From: an uncultured Prosthecobacter sp.
GTDB taxonomy: Bacteria; Verrucomicrobiota; Verrucomicrobiia; Verrucomicrobiales; Verrucomicrobiaceae
Length of the DNA stretch: 12,739 nucleotides
NCBI GenBank assembly: GCA_947523045.1
Contig: CANNUR010000073.1
Location: 1 to 12,739 of the forward strand
Reading direction: 5' to 3'
The notes below the pieces were generated by a model. The model was given only the letters and a program-made list of their open reading frames with translations, ran no database searches and was not told the DNA's origin. This document shows, piece after piece, positions 7,230 to 12,739 of this stretch (positions are counted from its first letter, which is position 1; the number at the start of each line of letters is the position of its first letter). The position numbers and the translations under genes are program-made.

Positions 7230-10200
7230 ATGGAAACCCAGCTCCGCCCCGCCACCCGGCAAGCCCTGCAGGCCTTTCGCGCCCGCCGCCGCACCCTGCT
7301 CGCCTGGCGTGCCCTGCTCTGCTTCGCGCTGATCGCCCTGACCGCCGCCCTGGTCGCCGCCCTGCTCGATCGCGCCCGCTTTCTACCCGAGATCCTGCGT
7401 CCCTGGACCACTCTGACCGCCTACGCCGCCGCCGCGCTCGCCGCCTGGCGCACGGGCCTCAGCCACCTGCGCGAAGCCGGCAGCGACCTCGGCGCCGCGC
7501 GCCTGCTGGAAAGCGTCGCCCCCGGCCTGCACGAGCGCCTGCTTGCCGCGGTCGAACTGGCCGAAGGCCACGCCGGCGAATCAGCTGAACTGCGCGCCCG
7601 TCTGCAGGACGAAGTCGCCAACGCGGTTCAGGACCTCGATGTGCGCAGCCTGCTGCCGGCCCGCGCCCTGCGTGGCTGGCTGCTCGGCTGTGGCGGCCTC
7701 GCCCTGCTCATGGCCGCCCTCAGCTGCATCCCGGCCCTGCACCTGCCCGGCTTCCTCGCGCGCGCTGCCGTGCCCTTCGCCAACCTGCCCCGCCCCGCCA
7801 GCGCGGTGATCCGCCTCATCGAACCGTCGCCCGCCGACACGCTCGCCGCCTTCCATTCGGAAGTCGCCATCGTCGCCGAGGTCAGCGGCCGTTTCACCGG
7901 GCCGGTGCAGTTGGAAAGCCAGCCGGAGGGTGCGCGCAGCCGGCTCGAAACCCTGCGCCCTGGCGCCGGCACACGTCACGAGGCCAGCCTCGGCGTGGGT
8001 CAGGCCGATGTTCGCTACCGCCTGCATGCCGGCGATGCCATCAGCCCCTGGCACCGACTCAGCGCCCGGCCGCGGCCGCGGCTGATCGAGTTCGTCAAAA
8101 CCGTGACCCCGCCGGCCTACACCGGCCTGCCAGCCGGCGAACGCACGGACGACCACGGCGATCTCGAGGCCCTGGAGGGCTCGACGGTGCGCCTCACGCT
8201 CAAGGCCAACCAACCGGTCAGCAACGGCCGCCTGCAACTCAATCCCGAGCATGCCGAGCGCCCGGAACCGCTTGCCGTCACTTCCCTGCCCGATGGTCGC
8301 CTGCAGGCCGAGTGGACCCTCGCCGCCGGCCAGGAGGCATGGCAGGTCGCACTGACCGCGGTCGAAACCGGTTTCACCAACGAGGAGACTTCGCCCTGGC
8401 GCATCAGCACCATTCCGGACCTGCCGCCCATCGCCCAAATCCTCGAACCCCAGGAACAGGTGGCCCTGCTCGCCGACGCCTCCGTGCGCCTGCAGGGGTT
8501 CGCCAGCGATGACGTCGGCCTGGCGGCGGTGACCGTCGCCCACGCCGTCAACGGCGGCACCTGGGAGGAACGCAGCCTCGCCGGCAAGTCCGGCCGCGAG
8601 ACCGAGGTGCAAAGCGTGCTGCCACTCGCCCCCATGCAGGTGAGCCCGGGCGACACCGTCCTGCTCAAGCTGGTCGCCACCGACCTCAAGGGCCAGAAGG
8701 CCGAGTCACCGGTCGTGCGCGTCATCGTTCAGGAGCAAACCGTCGATCCGCAGCAGCGCCAGTGGGCCGAGGAAACGCGCCGACTCGCCCAGCAGGCCGC
8801 GACGCTGGCCGACAAAATGCGCGACCTGCGCAAGGCGATGGAGACCGTGCAGAAGTCGACCCGCCAGCAGCGCAAGGAGTCGCCCGAGAGCTCGCTGGCC
8901 CGCGCCCAGACCGAACTCAGCCAGGTGCGCGACAGCGCCGACGACCTCTGGGAGCGTCTCAAACAATCCGCCGCCACCGCTCCCAGTCACCTGGAAGCCG
9001 CCGAAATGCGCCTGATCGGCGACCGCCTCACCCATCTCCGCCAGGTGCCGCTGACCCAGCTGCAGAGCCTGGCCGAGGGCGACATCGAGAGCACGGATCC
9101 CCTGCGCCGACAAGCCGCGGCCGCCGGCGCCGATGCCGAGGCAATTGCCCAGGCCCTGCGCGCCTTCGCCGCCGAGGACGGCGCGCGCATCGCCGCCCAG
9201 TCCGCCCGCCAGCTCAGTCGCCAGGAACGCCTGCTGACCGACCAGTCGCTGCCGGCCAACCGCGACGCCGCCCAGCGCCCCAAGTGGCAAGAGCAGCAGC
9301 GCGCCGCCCTGCTTGCCGGTGAAGGACTGCAGCGCGAACTCGAAAACCTGCAGTCCGTGACCGACGGCGCGCAGCAGCGACAGCTGGAGGAGACCCGCAA
9401 GCAGTTGGGCGAAACCGCCGCCGACCTGGGTGCCAGCCTCGACAAGCCGGAGCAGACCAAGAGTCCGGAACATTTGTATGGGGCCTCCGACAACCACCGC
9501 CAGCGCCTGCAGCGCGCTGCCGACGCCCTCACAACCCTGGCCGACAACGCCGCCAATCGCGCGGCTGAGCAGCGTGAACGCCTGGCCAAGCAGGACAATC
9601 CGGCGCTCCTCTCCCTGACCGAGGCCCAGGCCGGACTCAAGCAGGCGGTCGCCGAGGCCCGCAACCCGAAGGTGCGTCCTCGCCGCGACGCGGAGAACCT
9701 CAGCGCGGCCGAACGCGCGCAACGGGCACTGGCCGAGTCGGCACGCCAGTTGGAGGATCAAGGCGTGCTGCGCGAACAAAACCCACTGACCAACCGCGAG
9801 GCGGCACTCGACACCAACCGCGCCAGCCGTGCCGCCGATCAATTGGCACGCGAACTCGAGAAAGCCCCCAACGCCGGTGAGGCGCTGACAGCCCTGCAGG
9901 AAAAGACCGACCAACTTGCCACCGCCGCCCGACTGCTGGAGGCTGACGCTCTCGTCCAGGGGGCCGCCGAAGCCGGGGCGGAAGCCGCCGCCAGTCCCGA
10001 TCCCACCCAGGCAGCCGATCCCGCCCAGCCTGCCCGTCAGGCCAAAGCCGCCGCCGAAGCCCTGCGGCAACTGCCCGACAAGCTGCGTCGCCTGGGTCGC
10101 AGCGCGCCACCCGCGCTGGCCGCCGCCTCCTCACAGGCCCAGCAGGCCGCCGAAGCCAACCGCCAGGCGGCTGAGCAACTGCAGGCCCTGGCCCGCCAGG

Positions 10201-11789
10201 CCGCCCAGGACCCCGGCACACCGCCGCCCGGCCTGGAAGCCGCCACTGCCACCGCCGCCCTCGCCAGCGAACAGACCGAAGCCCTCGCACGCCAGTTTTC
10301 CGAGGCAAGCCTCGAAGCACGCACGGCCCTGGCCGGCCTAACCCCGCAGGTCAGCGACATGATGAAGGCGGTCGCCGAGGACGTCCGCCAGAACCAGCAA
10401 CAAACGCAGGCTGCCGCCGAGCGGGCCGAAGCCGGTGAACCGGTGGCCGAAGTCGCCGAGACCGCGCGCAACCTGCAGTCGGAGACCGCCGAGCAGGCCG
10501 CACAGATGGCCTCGCTGCAGGCTGCCCTGCGCCAGGAAGCCAATGCCGCCGATCTGCAGCAGCAGGCGCAGCGGCAGATGGCGCGTACGGCCGATGTCGC
10601 CCTGGCCCAGATGCAGCAGCAGGCGCCGCAGATCGCACGCAACCTGCGCCAGGCCGCTCAAGCCGCCCAAAGCCAACCGCAGGCCCAGGCCCTGCAGAAC
10701 GCGGCCGCCGCCCAGCAGCAAACCGCGCAAGCCCTGCAGCAGCTGGCCGAAAACATGGCTCGCGCCGAACGGGGCGAGGCACTGAGCGAACAGGAACTCG
10801 CTGCCATGCAGACCCTGGAGCAGGAACTCGGTGTCGATGAAGCCCTCGAGGAAGCCTACCAGCGCGCGCAGCAGCTTGCTGAGATGGCCCAGGACGCCAG
10901 CCAGAACCCCGCCGCGGTGCTCGCCGAACTGGAAAAGGAACTGCCGCGCAACCCGGCCATGCAGAAGGCCCTGGCCGAGGTCGCCAGGCAGACCGCCCAG
11001 GGCAGCGAGCAGGCGGTAGCCGCCGAGGCCGCCCAACCCAGCAACCTGGGGCTTGCCACCGAGCAGGCCGCCCACGACCTGGCCCGCGTGGCCCGTCATG
11101 CCGGCCGGCTCGGCATGGAGGCGACCGCACGCCAGGCCGCCTCGGCGAGCACCGACCTGCAGAAACAGGCCCAGGCCGCCAAGGGCAGCGCCACCCAGCC
11201 CGGACAGCAGCCGGTCGGGCCACAGGCGCAGACCACGGCCAGTGAGGCGGCGCAAGCCGTGGAAACCGCTGCTTCCGCCCTGCCGCCGACCTTTTCACCC
11301 AACCCCTTCCAGCAGGTGCAGGCCGCCCTTCTGGCGCAGGCCCTCGACCAGCTCGACCAGACCCTTCATCCCATGCAGGGCAACCAGCAGCAGCAGGGCG
11401 GGCAGCAACAGCAGCAGGGCGGCAGTCAACAGCAGGCCCAGCAAAACCTGGCCGACGCCCAGCAGAGCCAGCAGCAGGCCATGGCCAACCAACGCAATCA
11501 AGGGCAGACCCCTGGCTCGCAACAGCCGGGCCAACAAAACGCCCAGACTCCCCCGCCCCAGGGCCAGAACCCGCCCTCCCAAGCCAGCTCCGAAGGCGGC
11601 AACCTCTCCCAGCAACTCAGCGAAGGTGACATCGGCGCCCCCTTGGTCTTGGTGGACGGCGACTGGGGCCGCCTGCCCGGCAAGATGGCGGCGGACCTGA
11701 GCGAGGCCACCCGCTCGGAGGCCGCGCCGGAATACCGTGCCGCCATCGAAAGCTATTACAAAGCCATCGCCACCAAGGCGCGAAAATGA
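7230..11789 (+). CDS. Giant DUF4175-like membrane/coiled-coil protein with glutamine-rich linker
   Basis: This 1,519-residue envelope protein has no known enzymatic motif; its function is unknown. Three membrane helices are predicted (about residues 28-46, 57-73 and 150-168). Beta-rich Ig-like modules follow (about 190-505, with PPAYTGLPAGE near 296-306 and FASDDVGLAAVTVAHAVNGG near 425-445). Then comes about 850 residues of Ala/Gln/Glu/Arg-rich helix (about 507-1370), probably coiled coil, then a Gln/Gly/Pro/Asn-rich linker (about 1384-1465). The C terminus keeps a compact conserved-looking motif, DWGRLPGK (1478-1485) and EYRAAIESYYKAIA (1501-1514). Helices followed by the DDxGL module and the WG-LP...EYR...I-YY/F tail recall DUF4175 proteins found beside MoxR/DUF58/BatA genes in Planctomycetota and Verrucomicrobiota. 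Such partners are not in this window. I chose ATG 7230; a GTG at 7212 would add six residues. Neither has a Shine-Dalgarno. Confidence 0.85.
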   Translation: METQLRPATRQALQAFRARRRTLLAWRALLCFALIALTAALVAALLDRARFLPEILRPWTTLTAYAAAALAAWRTGLSHLREAGSDLGAARLLESVAPGLHERLLAAVELAEGHAGESAELRARLQDEVANAVQDLDVRSLLPARALRGWLLGCGGLALLMAALSCIPALHLPGFLARAAVPFANLPRPASAVIRLIEPSPADTLAAFHSEVAIVAEVSGRFTGPVQLESQPEGARSRLETLRPGAGTRHEASLGVGQADVRYRLHAGDAISPWHRLSARPRPRLIEFVKTVTPPAYTGLPAGERTDDHGDLEALEGSTVRLTLKANQPVSNGRLQLNPEHAERPEPLAVTSLPDGRLQAEWTLAAGQEAWQVALTAVETGFTNEETSPWRISTIPDLPPIAQILEPQEQVALLADASVRLQGFASDDVGLAAVTVAHAVNGGTWEERSLAGKSGRETEVQSVLPLAPMQVSPGDTVLLKLVATDLKGQKAESPVVRVIVQEQTVDPQQRQWAEETRRLAQQAATLADKMRDLRKAMETVQKSTRQQRKESPESSLARAQTELSQVRDSADDLWERLKQSAATAPSHLEAAEMRLIGDRLTHLRQVPLTQLQSLAEGDIESTDPLRRQAAAAGADAEAIAQALRAFAAEDGARIAAQSARQLSRQERLLTDQSLPANRDAAQRPKWQEQQRAALLAGEGLQRELENLQSVTDGAQQRQLEETRKQLGETAADLGASLDKPEQTKSPEHLYGASDNHRQRLQRAADALTTLADNAANRAAEQRERLAKQDNPALLSLTEAQAGLKQAVAEARNPKVRPRRDAENLSAAERAQRALAESARQLEDQGVLREQNPLTNREAALDTNRASRAADQLARELEKAPNAGEALTALQEKTDQLATAARLLEADALVQGAAEAGAEAAASPDPTQAADPAQPARQAKAAAEALRQLPDKLRRLGRSAPPALAAASSQAQQAAEANRQAAEQLQALARQAAQDPGTPPPGLEAATATAALASEQTEALARQFSEASLEARTALAGLTPQVSDMMKAVAEDVRQNQQQTQAAAERAEAGEPVAEVAETARNLQSETAEQAAQMASLQAALRQEANAADLQQQAQRQMARTADVALAQMQQQAPQIARNLRQAAQAAQSQPQAQALQNAAAAQQQTAQALQQLAENMARAERGEALSEQELAAMQTLEQELGVDEALEEAYQRAQQLAEMAQDASQNPAAVLAELEKELPRNPAMQKALAEVARQTAQGSEQAVAAEAAQPSNLGLATEQAAHDLARVARHAGRLGMEATARQAASASTDLQKQAQAAKGSATQPGQQPVGPQAQTTASEAAQAVETAASALPPTFSPNPFQQVQAALLAQALDQLDQTLHPMQGNQQQQGGQQQQQGGSQQQAQQNLADAQQSQQQAMANQRNQGQTPGSQQPGQQNAQTPPPQGQNPPSQASSEGGNLSQQLSEGDIGAPLVLVDGDWGRLPGKMAADLSEATRSEAAPEYRAAIESYYKAIATKARK
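11385..11485 (+). repeat. CAG/CAA-rich imperfect tandem repeat encoding glutamine runs
   Basis: Inside the DUF4175-like gene, blocks of CAG/CAA codons separated by GGC GGG or GGC GGC AGT encode four, then five, then three glutamines, followed by further short Gln clusters. The first two blocks are imperfect copies of a unit of about 20 bases. Such runs can change length by replication slippage. They begin a disordered linker between the long helical region and the conserved C-terminal motif. Confidence 0.75.
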
Positions 11790-11840
11790 GGCCAAACCCG
11801 CACCTTGAACGTCGCCTGCGCGGCAGGTGTTCCAATGCGA

Positions 11841-11868
11841 AAAGCCTTTAGCCGGCAAAAAGTGCTTT
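11841..11868. other. Small A/T-rich hairpin in the spacer before the secreted-protein gene
   Basis: AAAGCCTTT (11841-11849) can pair with AAAG-T-GCTTT (11859-11868) with one bulged base and a 9-base loop that contains GCCGGC. It lies in the 144-bp spacer after the DUF4175-like gene. It is not followed directly by a T run, so it is not a standard terminator, although a T6 run occurs at 11906-11911. It may be a leader structure, a weak pause site or chance. Confidence 0.3.
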
Positions 11869-11894
11869 GCAGGCCCTGCCCGGAACGGTTAAAT
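11867..11894 (+). promoter_or_regulatory. Possible sigma70-type promoter for the secreted-protein gene
   Basis: TTGCAG (11867-11872) and TTAAAT (11889-11894) are 16 bases apart, about 40 bases before the ATG at 11934, in a locally A/T-rich patch of an otherwise GC-rich sequence. The match to consensus is partial (3 of 6 and 4 of 6). If real, the secreted-protein gene is transcribed separately from the DUF4175-like gene. Confidence 0.3.
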
Positions 11895-11933
11895 TTGAGT
11901 GAGCATTTTTTAGTTTCCGCCCCATCCCGCTTT

Positions 11934-12739
11934 ATGAAACCCCACCGCCTTCTCCTTGCCGCTTGCCTTCTGGCCGTTCCAGCCGTGGCCAAGTGGAACC
12001 GCATGCCGAGCCTCGATAAGAAGCCGACGCCCATCAACACCGTGTTCAGCGGCACCACCCTGCTGGAGTCGAGCCGCATCGGCCAGGCCGGTTTCCTCGT
12101 GCTGGCGGACCCGCTCAAACCTGTGACCCTGGTCGCCGGCAAAAGCAGTGCCACCTTGCGTTTGGCCAAGCCCTCGGTCATTCAGGACATCTCCTTCGTC
12201 TCCGACGGCCTTGAGGGCAAGGTCGCCGTCTCCCTGAGTGCCGACGGCAAGGCCTGGAACCAGGTGGACAGCGATGTCTTTCAACCAGCGGACCGCCTGG
12301 TGAAAATGACCGCCGGCGCCGCTCAGGGGCGTTACCTGAAGCTCGACTTCGACCTCACCCGCGGCGGCATCCTGCGCAGCTTCCAAGTGCTCGGCACGGA
12401 CACCGACGCCAACTACACGGTCAATCAGAACGTTGACAACGGCGCCACCGTCAACTTCGCCACCGGCATCGGCGGCGGTCGCCTGCTCTACCTCAGCCCG
12501 GAAAGCTTCGGCGCACGCGGCGATGCCGTCCGTCTGGGCCGCCTTGAATTCCCGGAGTCGGATGAAAAGTACCGGACCGCCGTCTACGACTTCGGCCAGG
12601 TCCGCACCCTCAATGAGTTCGGTTCCGTGCACTCGCCCCGCCCGGTGCGCGTGACAGTCTATGCCTTCGATGAACTGCCGGAAAAGGAAGACTGGCGCGG
12701 CCGCCTGGCCTTCGACCCGTCGGTGTTTGACACCGCCGA
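11934..12739 (+). CDS. Secreted protein with discoidin-like beta domains, 3' end cut by window edge
   Basis: I do not recognise a specific family. The visible 268 residues begin with a clear signal peptide (MKPHRLLLAACLLAVPAVA, then K20), so the product is exported. The mature part is beta-rich. Residues about 40-165 look like an F5/8 type C (discoidin) jelly roll: a strand pair around VAVSLSADGKAWNQV, then GRYLKLDFDLTRGG and ILRSFQVLG. A second copy appears to start after about 200, with YRTAVYDFGQVRTLNEFG and VRVTVYAFDELP, and runs to the window edge. Such domains usually bind carbohydrate or protein on the cell surface, but no ligand can be named here. The ATG at 11934 has no Shine-Dalgarno, and the next upstream gene ends 144 bases before it on the same strand. 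No catalytic motif is seen; the C-terminal part could add one. Confidence 0.8.
   Translation, partial: MKPHRLLLAACLLAVPAVAKWNRMPSLDKKPTPINTVFSGTTLLESSRIGQAGFLVLADPLKPVTLVAGKSSATLRLAKPSVIQDISFVSDGLEGKVAVSLSADGKAWNQVDSDVFQPADRLVKMTAGAAQGRYLKLDFDLTRGGILRSFQVLGTDTDANYTVNQNVDNGATVNFATGIGGGRLLYLSPESFGARGDAVRLGRLEFPESDEKYRTAVYDFGQVRTLNEFGSVHSPRPVRVTVYAFDELPEKEDWRGRLAFDPSVFDTA

Noticed and set aside
8706..10070. Long minus-strand frames opposite the DUF4175-like gene (also 7581-8612 and 10338-11298).
   Set aside because: Their Gly/Leu-rich or Arg/Ala-rich products mirror the repetitive codons of the sense gene; no domains or starts support them.
11813..11829. Hairpin CGCCTGC-GCG-GCAGGTG shortly after the DUF4175-like stop as a terminator.
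   Set aside because: The stem is short, includes a G-T pair, and is not followed by a T run.
1..12739. Search for tRNA or rRNA genes, CRISPR arrays, insertion sequences, integrases or attachment sites.
   Set aside because: No tRNA-like cloverleaf sequence, regularly spaced repeats, transposase motifs or terminal inverted repeats were seen; nearly the whole window is accounted for by the seven genes.

Overview
The window is a GC-rich, densely coded bacterial chromosome segment with seven protein genes (two cut by the window edges), short spacers, and no RNA genes, insertion sequences, phage genes or CRISPR arrays that I can see. A very large Ala/Gln-rich membrane protein resembling the DUF4175 family, a Prc-type S41 protease with a Lys/Ala/Glu/Pro-rich insert, and starts that mostly lack a Shine-Dalgarno sequence together suggest a member of the Planctomycetota-Verrucomicrobiota group, perhaps Opitutae-like. 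That placement is an inference from gene families and composition, not a marker-gene result.

Layout. Bases 1-2842 hold a minus-strand pair: a GT4-type glycosyltransferase followed by glgB (glycogen branching enzyme), overlapping by the 4 bases ATGA; glgB runs off the left edge. A 125-bp divergent spacer with a perfect 7-bp hairpin separates this pair from plus-strand dhaK (dihydroxyacetone-binding kinase subunit), which ends in a strong intrinsic terminator. Facing it on the minus strand is a Prc/Tsp-like C-terminal processing protease (4100-6427). Divergent from the protease, on the plus strand, are a GloC/YcbL-like metallo-hydrolase (6533-7153), the roughly 1,519-residue DUF4175-like protein (7230-11789), and, after a 144-bp spacer with a small hairpin and a possible promoter, a secreted protein with discoidin-like beta domains (from 11934, cut by the right edge).

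How the genes fit together. The glycosyltransferase and glgB probably act in alpha-glucan or polysaccharide metabolism. dhaK lacks an adjacent dhaL and appears to be transcribed alone. GloC-like enzymes finish methylglyoxal detoxification, and methylglyoxal arises from triose phosphates, so a loose metabolic link to dhaK is possible but not shown. The protease, the DUF4175-like protein and the secreted protein are all predicted to be envelope proteins. The least understood part is the right-hand half: the giant three-helix membrane/coiled-coil protein and its exported neighbour, whose roles cannot be settled from sequence alone.
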